DNA of 64,000 nt from Caprella mutica (lineage: Eukaryota > Arthropoda > Malacostraca > Amphipoda > Caprellidae): positions 248,001 to 312,000 of the forward strand of contig CANNZV010000322.1 of NCBI GenBank assembly GCA_947561585.1, read 5' to 3'. Position 1 is the first letter of the stretch; every line of letters starts with the position of its first letter. The notes beneath the pieces are model-generated. The model was not told where the DNA came from. It ran no database searches and was given only the letters and a program-made list of their open reading frames with translations. The translations under genes were made by a program, and so were the position numbers. Positions 21,161 to 33,575 of the stretch are shown here, in pieces.

Positions 21161-24100
21161 TTTGAGCTGGTGAAAATACAGATAATTTAGTATTTCAGAG
21201 ATCGTTATTAGCATTGTTTAATGAAAGGAAGAAACGAAATTCCATGATTTTTTCTAATCGGCCATATTTGCTCGGCTGAGAATATGTCAAAACTTCAGGT
21301 TTAAAGTTATCAGAAGTTCACACGGAGTTTTGATAAGTTTGGAGGAAATATATTTGGAGGGATAAGACCCGAAAGAAATGGACATTTATTACTTTCTATA
21401 ATCATTATAGATGATAATTCAAATTTGATGAATGACAGATAATTGAAGGTATATTTTTCATTAAGATATTGTAATTATCATTCAATAAGAAAAAAGTAAA
21501 TCCCGGAAATTATTTCACATGAATAGTAAACTTTTTACATCATCAAATTGCTTGCTTTAATATCAAATAATTAGTAATTGAAAACATAATAAGTAAATAG
21601 AAAATAACTGCGATATTGTAAGACAATATGTTAGGAATACAGTGAACTGTGGAATAATAGTGAGTGTTTTATTTCCAGCCAAGTTTATGGAGAGTGCTTC
21701 AATAAATCGAACTGTGAATGTTATTTCTCAGAGAGTATTTGCCTTTAAATAAGAATTCTCTCCCCACACCTCGCGTAAATTTCATACAATCGGAAGAATG
21801 TGTGCAAAATAGTGTAAAATTGCAAAGACAAATTGAGGAGGGCCCGTAGCGCTAACGTACGGAGCCAGGAAGATATTCCGCGTATTTATATGGAAGAGAA
21901 AAATGCGCCTCGGCAGATACTTTTGTACGATCCCATTCACCATGAACTGGAAAAGAACAAATTTCCACACTTTGATACAAGAATAGTCAAAAGTGAGAAT
22001 AACGAATTTGAAACAGTATATACTCATGCTTATTCTATTTCAAAACTTATGATATGTTTTTCCGTGGTGGAACATTATTTATGCATGAGATACTCTACAC
22101 ATTATATTTAAATGAGGCTCTCTGAGGGCTATTTTATTTCAATGCTAAATTCAAATGTTTCAAACGCTTTACATTCATCAAACAGAAAAGAATCGTACCA
22201 TTGAAAATATCCTTTTATATTTATGAGCAACTGTAATTAACTCTTGATTGAAAATGTTCAATTCTTTACTCCTATTCATATTAGTATAATTTATTATGCG
22301 AATTTGTATAGAATACGTGCGCATCAAACATCTCTATAAGAGTATGTGTTCAAATCATTTGAATATATATAGAGATTCTCATCAAGATTAATTAATATGA
22401 TTCATAAACTTTGTAAATGAAATAACATGACCCTCAACTTTTCTCACGAAAAAAAATACAACTCATCTTCAAAGAGAATAATAATAACAGAGTTAAAGAG
22501 AGAGAATAACTTGCAATGAATTTAAAGAGGAGCAGACAATAAAGGTGTAATTCACTCTTTGCCAATTTATGGCTATTGAGAGAAACATATTGGATGGCAG
22601 TGCTAGGCATCCCTATGGTATCAGCGAGATGGAAGGTCGCACTTTATGTTGATGAACATTCCAAACTTGATATTTATTGCTATAGGATACAGTTGACCCA
22701 TGACCTTTAGGTATCACATGACCATTGACCAAGGCCTTATATGAATGTTTAACATAAATATAAATTGCGTAAAGGAGATTGCATGCATATAATCTGTTAT
22801 ATAGTCTGCCTATCATTTGATAGCTCTCCTTACGCTCTATCTTAGGCACAAAAACACTGCCACAAGGTTTTGAAGCTGATGCACCTTCACTTTGAGAATT
22901 ATTCTCAACTGAATAACAGACTCTACACAAGTGGATTAGAATATGAAAAGAGTTAATATCAATCCCAGCGCACCTAGGCATCCAGTTGACAATATGCAAT
23001 ATATTATAGTTAGCGAAAGAGAGTCTCAGCTTCGCACGGGTCAGAGTGTTAGTGTGTTTGTGCAGGTTTAATCACAGTCTTTTCGTGGCGAGATAATGAA
23101 ATCCTAACCAGGAAAACAAAGCCTCTGAATATAATGAAAGGAAGGGAGTGCGGCCTGGATATGATACCGCCAAATCTATGGAGCAAATGGGGCAAAAGTG
23201 GCGCTGAGTGATGGCAGCGGGCCGCTTTTTCTTAAGATTTCGCAATCCAAAGAGAAAAGAAGCCTAATTGTGTTGGCCAATTCGATGCGTAGCTCAGGGA
23301 ACGAAATTTCAAGATAGATCCGTTAATAGAATTTTAATTTCAAAAGATAATTATGTTGCGAGTATTTCTTGGTGCAAATTTTGAAAATGTTAAAGAGAAA
23401 TTATACACTTTATTGTTTGAAATTAAATATTATGGTCTTTAGTTTAGTTGTATATGTTAGCTTCACTTGGCTTTTGCATTTAATTTTATATTATCAAATA
23501 AAATATCTATTAAAATTCTCAGAAATATTTACCATATGGTATTTATTGGCAGTCAAAATTCAAGAATTTAAAGTATGTTTACTTCTATTGATTCCTATTT
23601 CATTTTGGTCACCTGATGCTGGTTTCTATTTAATAATTGCCTAATAGAAAATTTCCTATAACCATTATTATAAACTAATATGGCATATGACTATAAATAC
23701 ATCATTGAGAATATTCTTTGTTTATATGAATGTATTTCGATAGTTATTAACAACAGTTTACCATATTGCTTATTAGAAATAGTCCATCCGGTAACTAGTA
23801 AAGAAGATAAGCAACCGGTAATTGATTCATTACCTTACTGCAGTAAACTGAAAAATGAAAATATTGTTAATCATGAAATTGCTAATAAAATAATATAGCT
23901 AACAGAAAATATGTTGAACTAATACATTTTACAGAGAGTAGAACTGTGACAATATTGATCGGAAAGTTTGTAGTTCATATTAGTTTGAATAAAAACTTAA
24001 GAAAATTCTACAAATTGTGAAGCTAAAATACATGAATTGGGTAATTTTGAATAACTTCAAGAATGAAGTGTCAGTATATGTAATTAATTGATTACCGATG

Positions 24101-25049
24101 TGAAAATTTGAAATGTGAAAATTAATTGCAGCAACCAACCAATGTTTAATTGTTAAAGTACACATATCTGCTAAATATTACACTAAATTAGCAGCATAAG
24201 TTGATTGGCACTGTAACATGCCATAGAAATAGTCAATTAGTGTAAAAGTGAAGCACTTTAGTGGCAGAAGGCGCCTGAAAATCAGTCACTGGTTATCGGT
24301 TCACTGATATGAGAAACACAAAATAGTCATAAATACGATAACGGGTTGATTTACCGCTGTGGCTCCAATAGATATTAGTTACCTCGTCTCTCTATGCTAT
24401 TCCTACCTGAGCCTTTCTTTGCTATACTATATAGAGTGAGAGACATTAGTGTGAAGGAGGAGAATTAGTGTAAGTAGTAACAGAATGATGTAAAAATGTA
24501 TCCAAGTACACATATATTTGATAATAACTAATTAAATTGCTATGAAGTACCTCCTTAGATAGATAGGATGGAGTTAATCAAGAATCTGCTTCAATTTTAT
24601 TATTTCTACTTTGCGATTTAATTAGAGATGTTGTAGATCTGGGCTGATAAAGTTAAATTAACTACTCGTAATTGTTAAATCAAGAAAACGAACAGATCTG
24701 AAATAACACTTGAGTGTATTATTTACTAAATCAAAGTAAGAATTAAATCGGTTACATATTTTCATTACAGAAATATAGGTTAGAATTTTTCAAAAATAGA
24801 GTGATAAAATATTTATATTCATAATAATCGAATTTCCTATAAAAGTAAGACATTAAAAAAATCCATGTAATTGGTAATTAATTGTTTTGATATTCCTATT
24901 GCTAATATTCAGCATATCTAAAACAGAATGGATTTTTTTTTCATCCAGTGAAGAATAATATTGTCGATCGTTGGCTATTTATCGGCAAAATATCATCTAC
25001 ATAAAAATCCAACCGTAATTTAACAGAAATATGAAAACCGTTGTAGTCT
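21161..25049. other. AT-rich intergenic sequence
   Basis: No gene supported. 21833-21945 is locally CpG-rich. A 128-codon minus-strand frame (22999-22613) is the longest non-repeat frame outside DDR but has no recognisable motif. 23020-23300 is a stretch of balanced composition. Confidence 0.4.
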
Positions 25050-25420
25050 ACCATGGTGGTCGGAAATCTCGGTCTGGAAATTATAAATGACCTCTCAACA
25101 TAATGAACGTTATGTAGTTTGCTGTATCAGCTAGTTTGTTGTACTGGGGGCGGGGGGATGGGCGGCATGCCCCCTGATACATCTAACTGATAAGCTTTAT
25201 TTAAACCTAAGACCGAAATTTCCAAGAGTGAATTTTTCGCTCAAATTTCATGTTAAATAAATGTCAAAACATGTTAAAATTATTAATGTTACGTATCATT
25301 TAACAACGGTTAATGATGTAATCCGCTTTTAATAAATAAATTACGCATTTTAGTACTCATAATTTCAATTTTTTCTATCATTGTTCTTAAATAGCACCAT
25401 TATAAACTGAGACCGAAAGA
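25050..25420 (-). mobile_element. Dispersed repeat element, copy 2 (inverted relative to copy 1)
   Basis: Reverse-complement homologue of 9257-9576, with an extra ~60-bp stretch after the G-rich tract GGGGGCGGGGGGATGGGCGG. Its ends resemble inverted repeats of each other (GGAAATCTCGGTCTGG at the start; reverse complement of the end GAATCTTTCGGTCTCA). Confidence 0.7.
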
Positions 25421-26108
25421 TTCAAACAACAAGTAAACTGAAAATTATTTTATTTCACAAAAAAAAAACTTTCGATAATTAAATTTTCCACTTTGCACAT
25501 ACACTATTTTTTAGATCTTATTTCATTGTACAAAGAGAGTAAGTATTAATTAAATAAGTAAAAACTGAAATATTATCAATTGTCATATCGATATAATTAA
25601 CCTTTTTCATTCAGTTTAAATGTAGCGTAAATGATTTATTCTTGTTTATCTTTGGCGTCAGTGAAATGACGCGATAAGAAGCTGTCAATTTGGGCGTCAC
25701 ATTCGTTGCGTCAGGTAACAAGTCAGAGAAATTGTCACAAATGATCATAAAGAAGTATGCTATCTGCACCATCTCCCTCGTGCTTATTTAATTGGACGAA
25801 AAACAAGAGAAAACAAAGAATAAAATACTATATACATTGACTATAGGGTAAAGAGACATTTACAAGATGCCAATTAAATGACTGATGAAAATTAGAATAT
25901 TATTGAAAACTCCTTTTCAACATATTAAAATACGTTTAATATTTAATTGTTGCATACCTATTCTGCTGGCATTAGGATGATATGCATACATATCTTCGTT
26001 ATTATGATTAAATCAATTTGACCAGCATTTGCATATCATATTAAAATTAACCAGAAAATATTCAATTATTTACTGATAGTACATTGGTACTTGACTGCAA
26101 CACATAGT
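25421..26108. other. AT-rich intergenic sequence
   Basis: No gene or element recognised; 25655-25730 is a small balanced stretch with repeated GCGTCA words. Confidence 0.45.
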
Positions 26109-26285
26109 CGGGACTGCATTGGGACCTATGATTGGGAAAACCTCGTTTTTTGTAATTGTTGGGCCAATGATGGGACCCAAGATTGGACAAGAAAAAGTCT
26201 CATGGTTGGGGCATATTTACATTACTGTCCCAATATTGTCCCAAACCCACTATAGTTGGGACAACATTTGGATAATGTTGTCCCG
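26109..26285. mobile_element. Small fold-back / MITE-like element with TTGGGAC subrepeats
   Basis: Starts CGGGACTGCATT and ends with the complement of CGGGACAACATT (10 of 12 matching). The interior is filled with TTGGGAC/GTCCCAA in both orientations. No clear target duplication. Confidence 0.5.
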
Positions 26286-27169
26286 TAAGTAATACTAATC
26301 ACAAGATTGTCCCCAAAAAATAATTTATTTTATTAATGGCTTAACCTCTGCCTCTGAACTAAAGGCTACATCGCTGACGTCAAAAGCAAAATTAATACAA
26401 GGGACTAAAAGAAGAAATCAGACAGGAAAGTGGCTCCTAGAAAAGAGTCACCTACCATGCACCGTCGGTGACATTGCTCATGAATGCAGATTAGATACTC
26501 AGTGAATGCAGTCATTTCCCTAATAATTAAATATCTGCTTAATTTCTTAGTTATTAATCTTGCAAAATATATTAAGAATAAGCTATACTGTAATTGATAA
26601 ATAGAAAGAAGTGTCACTCTGTGTTTAGAGCTAGATCTAAAATCAGAGGAAATACTATCATCTTAAGAGGGAAGCTTTCTCATATTTAAAGACAGTTAGT
26701 TCTTCATATAGAGTTGTTGATGGTATAAAAAATAAAATAATTCAAACAAACAGTTGCTTAATTGTATGATTTATTCATAGCAGTAATGTATACAAGTAAA
26801 CAACTATTATAACAGCTATCATGATCAGAATGACTGACACTTGGCAAAACAAACTGCCGAATAAAAGAATACATACTTATAATTCAAATGCAAAAATAAT
26901 TCATAAAATCCAGAGTCCAAAGAAATTGGAGAGATGCAGGCCTTATCTGTAACCTCTGTGATAGAGCCACCTTATAGCAAGTAAGCAGAGTAGCTAGGGG
27001 TAAATTTGTGCTTTAGGTCCGCCACCGATTTTAGATATTTTGACTCAATTTATAGAAAAGATGTAATTTTATGACGTTTTTCAGGAATACCATTTGTTGT
27101 GGAAATTCTTGGTTCTCGATATATAGCACAATAAATTTTCCGGTTGGCTGATTATGGTAGGGGGTCTGT
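26286..27169. other. Intergenic, nothing recognised
   Basis: AT-rich; no supported gene. 26880-27060 has mixed composition but no recognisable motif. Confidence 0.4.
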
Positions 27170-27360
27170 GAAGGTACAACTATTGCAGTTTATATCTGAT
27201 ATTGCATCAAAAATATGTATATTGAGGGACGTGCCGCCCCCAATTCCCCAATGTCATGTCATTAAACAATCATGAAGTGTGCAGTACACTAAAATAGCGC
27301 ATACAACCTATGATAACGTTTTCACATCTCAAAACGATTTCATCAAAAAACTATAAATGG
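27170..27360 (+). mobile_element. Dispersed repeat element, copy 3 (partial, diverged)
   Basis: Shares ATGTCATTAAACAATCATGA, AGTGTGC and the ATAACG block with copy 1, and the GTGCCGCCC C-rich tract with copy 2 in complement. Boundaries are uncertain. Confidence 0.55.
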
Positions 27361-27454
27361 CGGAAATTCTATAAGAAAGGGCTAGTTAAAAAAAATGACT
27401 TATATGTAGAACCTGTTAAAGTGACTATAATATAACATGTTGTAATCAATAAAC

Positions 27455-27720
27455 TAACTAGAACGGGCACTCGGTAGAGCGCATACCTTCGACGCCGCTC
27501 GACATTTGTTCGCTCCCAAAAAACTAATAAACTGGTTGGGACCAATCGTCCCACCAAATTTCATGCAATATGGTACTATAATTTTTGAGTTATTAATGAT
27601 CCTGACCTTTGATCGCTCCTGAACATTGACCAAGCGTACCACCAAATGTCATGCAATTTGAATTTATTCTTATTTAAGTTATTGTGATTTACAAGATGAA
27701 GAATAAATAAATGTCGCTAA
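27455..27720 (+). mobile_element. Candidate tRNA-derived SINE with dimeric body
   Basis: CTCGGTAGAGCG at 27470 resembles the D-arm promoter box of a tRNA (as in tRNA-Lys CGGTAGAGC), and TGTTCGCTCCC at 27507 resembles box B, about 37 bp apart. The body then contains two related halves, ACCAATCGTCCCACCAAATT at 27541 and GACCAAGCGTACCACCAAAT at 27628, each followed by TCATGCAAT, offset 88 bp. An RNA polymerase III-driven SINE fits; no target duplication or tail was found. Confidence 0.45.
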
Positions 27721-27782
27721 AACATTACCTTCTGCATCTGCGAAGGTAATAAGAATCCATTGCAATTAATATGATTAATATA

Positions 27783-28901
27783 GGTGCACCGAGAGATGGG
27801 CCTATGACAATTGGACCCCGACAATTGGGCCTAAGATAACTGGGCCCAGGACAATTGGACCACAGGTCAATTGGGCCCCAAAACAATTGAGTCCAGAATA
27901 AAATGGGCAGATGACAAAATAGAGAAGTGTTACTTTGTTATTACTAGAATAGTGACAATATTATCTTACAAATAATCTTTATATTGTCTAAAATATGTTT
28001 ATATTCTTCAAAATCGATTGATATACCTGATAAAGGATATATTAGCAAGCCCCTTAAATCACATTTGGATGCTGATCTCATGTTTCGGTGTAATGAAAAT
28101 TTTTGAAGAGTTTAAATCAGTCGCATTAACTTGAATCATGTCATGTGGAATCAATGTGTAGTGTACATCGTTTGACAAAGTTCAGTCATTGTAATAATTA
28201 GTAAAAAAATTGGGTAAATATGTTGTTGTTGCGATAAAATGAGATTATGAAAATACATTTTGTAATAATAATTTATAAAACTCTTCAATATCGAACACCA
28301 AACAGGTTTTAACAAACTCATATTAACTTTCATTAGACTTGTATGTTTCAAAAAATAATTTCGGCTTGTGTTGGTGGATCACGGCCTTCTAAAATACCTA
28401 TATTCTTATTTTCTATTGTTTCTTCATCTAAAATAGCTAAATTCATATTATCTATTGGCTACATCCTAACTCGTTTACTTCACAAGAGTTCACTATAGAG
28501 GTAAACCTGTAACTAGGAAATTTGTTTGTTGTAGTAATTTAAAAGATTAATAGAGTTATTCATAAAAAGAATGTGTTCTATTAAAAAGAAAATTCATAAC
28601 GCGAGTAATTTTTTTCATATTAGGAATATTTTTTTCATATTAGGAATATATTTTTTTATATATGTTTAAGAATATATTTTTACGCGAACGCATATTGTCA
28701 TGCACAACCCTAGTTATTACAGTAGCAATGGTCTTTGATTAAGTTAATGCAGTAGACTCTGAAAAAAATGGGCAAATAATGTAATTGTCTTGGGCAGAAT
28801 TTTTCAGGGACCAATTTTCCTGGGCCCAATTGTCTTGGGTCCAATTGTCAGCGGGCCCAATTGTCGGGGCCCAATTGTCTTGGGTCTAATCGACGGTCTA
28901 C
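27783..28901. mobile_element. Non-autonomous long-TIR DNA transposon with 10-bp target duplication
   Basis: Both ends carry ~120-bp inverted arrays built from GACAATTGGGCCC-type subrepeats (27783-27900 and 28785-28901, opposite orientation). The 10-bp GATTAATATA is present immediately outside each end (27773-27782 and 28902-28911). The ~880-bp interior is AT-rich without a transposase. Long TIRs with a 9-11 bp duplication are typical of Mutator-like elements, so I suggest that class tentatively. Confidence 0.75.
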
Positions 28902-28911
28902 GATTAATATA

Positions 28912-29178
28912 AGAGCTTTACTCACAATGCAAAGTGAGCTTTACTCACCAATACAGAGTGAGCTTTACTCACCAATACACAGTGAGCTTTACTCACCAAT
29001 ACAGAGTGAGCTTTACTCACCAATACACAGTGAGCTTTACTCACAAATACACAGTGAGCTTTACTCACAAATACACAGTGAGCTTTACTCACCAATACAC
29101 AGTGAGCTTTACTCACCAATATACAGTGAGCTTTACTCACCAATACACAGTGAGCTTTACTCACCAATGCTCACTGAG
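28912..29178. repeat. Minisatellite, 24-bp unit, ~11 copies
   Basis: Unit GTGAGCTTTACTCACCAATA plus CACA; starts 24 bp apart (28934, 28958). Each unit holds the inverted repeat GTGAG-CTTTA-CTCAC. It begins directly at the right target duplication of the transposon at 27783-28901. Open frames on both strands reflect the period being divisible by three. Confidence 0.96.
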
Positions 29179-30511
29179 CTTTTCTATCAAATAGCTCAAA
29201 AGCTCACTCCCGAGCCGTAACTATCTGATCGTCATGCTCGATTATGATGCGCGAGTTACGCTACTTTTTGTTCATTTTACTCAAGGTGCCTCCATTAGTT
29301 CTAAAGTCTGTTTGTAATTAATATGCTATAAATAACTAATATATAGTATTAACATTTTCATTCTACTTAATTCTTAAGTCATCTCTATTGCAATGGGTTC
29401 CATTTGTTTCTCTTGAATAATTCACAGCTTTGCAAGCAGTTGGGAGATGTGCCGGTTGTATTTGTCGGTCCATTTCACGTCATCTTCGCAATCACGTGAT
29501 GAGATAAGATGAGCCACTTTGTCTTCTTTTCATATTCTAGCAGATGTCAAATGGTGTGTAAAATGACTCTATCTCTTTGCCTGCCTTAATTTGTCTCTAT
29601 CAACACACAAAAACACAGAAAAGCAACAGTAAAGCAGAGATAATGGGATATTTAGTCAGTGAAGCCTTGCGATGTTTTATTGATAAGGGAGGCTTTTTAG
29701 GTAGACTCCTGCGAGTTAATTATCGATTACAATAAATAATTGTTATTAATTACTCTCTAATCATATAGTACGTTTAATTTAAATAGAAAGTAAGTGTGTG
29801 TTTTTTGTATTTGGTACAGTATAAAAAACGATTGTGAATATCATTTTCCTTTCATGTTATATCAATTTTAAATCATATATGAAAATAGCAATTTAAATAT
29901 GTATTTCCAATATAATGTAGTTCTTATAATTATCTAATTTGATAAAAATTTCTTTAAACTATGCATCGCCTTTACCATCTTATCTACTCTAACTAATTCC
30001 CCCTCAGACAATGACTTGGTAACCGTAAAAGCTTTTCTGCTCAGGTTGATTGTTTGAAGCTCTCTTTAGTTGATCCTCTAATTCCCTCAGCACTACTTAC
30101 ATCACAATTAATATTTTAGAGTTTGTACAGCATGCCTCGTAATTTGCCTATTTGTTGCACATCATTGTCTACACTTCCTCTAATAAGCTTTAAGGTCTAA
30201 ACAATGAAGACAATAAAATAAAGGTAATTGAACTCCTTTAAATGAACACAAATTCTTTTCTTTATTAACATGTAACAAATTAGAACAAATATTTGTTTTA
30301 TATTTTACTTTCAGTTTAAGATTTTATGGGTTAAGTTTTTACACCCAGCCATTATTTTCGAGAATTTTTTGCAATTATGAAATGCTATTTAGCGTTAAAA
30401 TATAATATCGAAATATTAGTATGGAGAAGAAATAAATACTTAATTGTACTTCAGAAAAAATTAAACCTGGTAACCCTTTTTAAAATAGGATATATGAATA
30501 CCATCACTTCA
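29179..30511. other. AT-rich intergenic sequence
   Basis: No gene supported; 29400-29520 is a small balanced stretch. Confidence 0.45.
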
Positions 30512-31503
30512 CACTCAGATGAGTAACACACCCATGTGTGTATGTACTCACTAAGATTAGTAACACACCCATGTGTGTATTTACTTACTAAGATGAGTAA
30601 CACACCCATGTGTGTATTTACTTACTAAGATGAGTAACACACCCATGTGTGTATTTACTCACTAAGATTAGTAACACACTTATGTGTGTATTTACTTACT
30701 AAGATGAGTAACACACCCATGTGTGTATTTACTCACTAAGATTAGTAACACACCCATGTGTGTATTTACTTACTAAGATGAGTAACACCCCATGTGTGTA
30801 TTTACTCACTCAGATGAGTAACACACCCATGTGTGTATTTACACACTAAGATGAGTAACACACCCATGTGTGTATTTACACACTAAGATGAGTAACACAC
30901 CCATGTGTGTATTTACTCACTAAGATTAGTAACACACCCATGTGTGTATTTACTCACTAAGATTAGTAACACACCCATGTGTGTATTTACTCACTAAGAT
31001 TAGTAACACACCCATGTGTGTATTTACACACTAAGATGAGTAACACACCCATGTGTGTATTTACTTACTAAGATGAGTAACACACCCATGTGTGTATTTA
31101 CTCACTAAGATTAGTAACACACCCATGTGTGTATTTGCTCACTCAGATGAGTAACACACCCATGTGTGTATTTACTCACTAAGATTAGTAACACACCCAT
31201 GTGTGTATTTACTCACTCAGATGAGTAACACACCCATGTGTGTATTTACACACTAAGATGAGTAACACACCCATGTGTGTATTTACACACTAAGATGAGT
31301 AATACACCCATGTGTGTATTTACTCACTAAGATTAGTAACACACCCATGTGTGTATTTACTCACTCAGATGAGTAACACACCCATGTGTGTATTTACTCA
31401 CTAAGATTAGTAACACACCCATGTGTGTATTTACACACTAAGATGAGGAAATACACTCATGTGTGTATTTACTCACTAAGATGAGTAAATACACACATGA
31501 GTG
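30512..31503. repeat. Minisatellite, 37-bp unit, ~27 copies
   Basis: Unit GAGTAACACACCCATGTGTG then TATTTACTCACTAAGAT; starts at 30523, 30560, 30597. GATGAG/GATTAG and ACTCAC/ACACAC/ACTTAC variants alternate. Two inverted repeats per unit: ACACACCCATGTGTGT and TACTCA-CTAAGA-TGAGTA. Confidence 0.97.
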
Positions 31504-31593
31504 TGAAAAGATATCTAAAGACAATGAATATCACACACCTTGTAAATAAACTATAGAAAACTCATGCCATTGTCCTTGGGTGTAAGTGATTAT

Positions 31594-32310
31594 CGAAGTG
31601 TTACGTCAGTGTTATAGTGTTAACTCTGTGTTATAGTGTTATCTCTGTGTTACAGTGTTACCTCTGTGTTATAGTAATACCTCTGTGTTATAGTGTTACC
31701 TCTGTGTTATAGTGTTACCTCTGTGTTATAGTGTTACCTCTGTGTTATAGTGTTACCTCTGTGTTATAGTGTTACCTCTGTGTTATAGTGTTACCTCTGT
31801 GTTATAGTGTTACCTCTGTGTTATAGTGTTACCTCTGTGTTATAGTGTTACCTCTGTGTTATAGTGTTACCTCTGTGTTATAGTGTTACCTCTGTGTTAT
31901 AGTGTTACCTCTGTGTTATAGTGTTACCTCTGTGTTATAGTGTTACCTCTGTGTTATAGTGTTACCTCTGTGTTATAGTGTTACCTCTGTGTTATAGTGT
32001 TACCTCTGTGTTATAGTGTTACCTCTGTGTTATAGTGTTACCTCTGTGTTATAGTGTTACCTCTGTGTTATAGTGTTACCTCTGTGTTATAGTGTTACCT
32101 CTGTGTTATAGTGTTACCTCTGTGTTATAGTGTTACCTCTGTGTTATAGTGTTACCTCTGTGTTATAGTGTTACCTCTGTGTTATAGTGTTACCTCTGTG
32201 TTATAGTGTTACCTCTGTGTTATAGTGTTACCTCTGTGTTATAGTGTTACCTCTGTGTTATAGTGTTACCTCTGTGTTATAGTGTTACCTCTGTGTTATA
32301 GTGTTACCTT
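31594..32310. repeat. Minisatellite, 19-bp unit, ~38 copies, highly uniform
   Basis: Unit TGTTATAGTGTTACCTCTG. After the first few units (TTAACTC, TTACGTC, TAATACC variants at the left edge) some 30 copies are identical, the most homogeneous array here, pointing to recent expansion. It lies only ~90 bp after the 37-bp array. Confidence 0.97.
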
Positions 32311-33575
32311 ATAGTGTGCTATCAGTTGACAAAGTGTCACTGCTAACAGTCTTATCTTTCTTATCTCGGTATGCTTTCAATTCACCTTCCGTCGCGATAA
32401 GAAATTATAGCGTAAACATGTGTCCCTCTTTGATATATTTGCCGATAAATCTCTTTTACGGTATATATGTCCATTGATAATAAGCTATACTTTATTAATT
32501 AAAGTGATAACAAATCGAACGCCACTTCAGTCCGTTTATAATTTGTTTGTCTGCCAAGACTGTCACTTCAAGATAGGATTTTACGTTTCAATCTTTTTTT
32601 ATCAATTGCTGTCTAATCAACTAGTTCGTTGGTAGGGACCTGTACGTACAATACAGTAATAAAGATGTGAAATAATACTAGCTGGAATAGAAAAGAGTTA
32701 TTATAGATTTTATTAAATAAAATTGGCTTACTTTTATTATAAAAAATATCAACTTTTGATCATTGATTTAAAGAGAAAAGTTGTATTGAATAAGTTTATG
32801 TTACTAATGTTCTTATTTACAATAAATTAACTCAATGCACTAACGTTACATTAAAAGTTCTTATCAACTGACACTAATTGATCATTGATACACATTTTAA
32901 ATGATATAAATAGTATATGGTGACACAGACAATAAAACTCATGGTGTAAGACGGTCAAAAATCATTTTCAACAACTTTGCTTGAAGAAAAACTACCAATT
33001 CAAAATAAATTAGAATAATTAAGACTACTGATGTTTTTATTTTGAATTCAAATTGAAATAACTTTCATAGAATATCGATGATTGTTGCAGGCTTACTTCA
33101 GAAATATTGTTTATAGTTTAAGTTAGCTGCTCTTATAACCAATAAATTGCATTCAATATACACCTTGAATTTTTGTCATGAATTTTTTGTTAATTTCAGA
33201 ACAATATGCAATTTATTTTGGTGTATACCTACTACGAGATTCAATGTGAATAAATCTTATTTGTATTTCCCAATCATTCCATAGTTTTGAATGAAATCTG
33301 AACAAATTCAATACCACAATTATAAAGTTATTTATAAACTTTTATATTTAAATGAGAATTTACTGTGATGCAATTAATTTGTTTAAATATTTAATTATTA
33401 AGTAGTATTTTATATGAATACATATGCATCGTGTTTTTATGTCCAAATATGTTTTGTTTTCCAGCTTATTTGCACAATTTGTTTGCAATAATGTTAATAG
33501 CAAAAGTTAGGAGTTAGTTAACATTATTTTAATTTCAATTGGTAGTTTTTTCAGCGAAAAAAGTGGTGTAACACG
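32311..33575. other. AT-rich intergenic sequence
   Basis: No gene, RNA or element recognised. Confidence 0.5.

Noticed and set aside
22613..22999. 128-residue minus-strand ORF as a gene
   Set aside because: Longest non-repeat frame outside DDR, but no domain, no codon bias, no splice or leader context; expected occasionally by chance in 64 kb.
28861..29220. ORFs over the 24-bp array
   Set aside because: Three overlapping open frames on both strands explained by a stop-free 24-bp unit; one even starts inside the transposon end.
30512..32310. CRISPR-like array
   Set aside because: Direct head-to-tail repeats without unique spacers in a eukaryotic genome; ordinary minisatellites.
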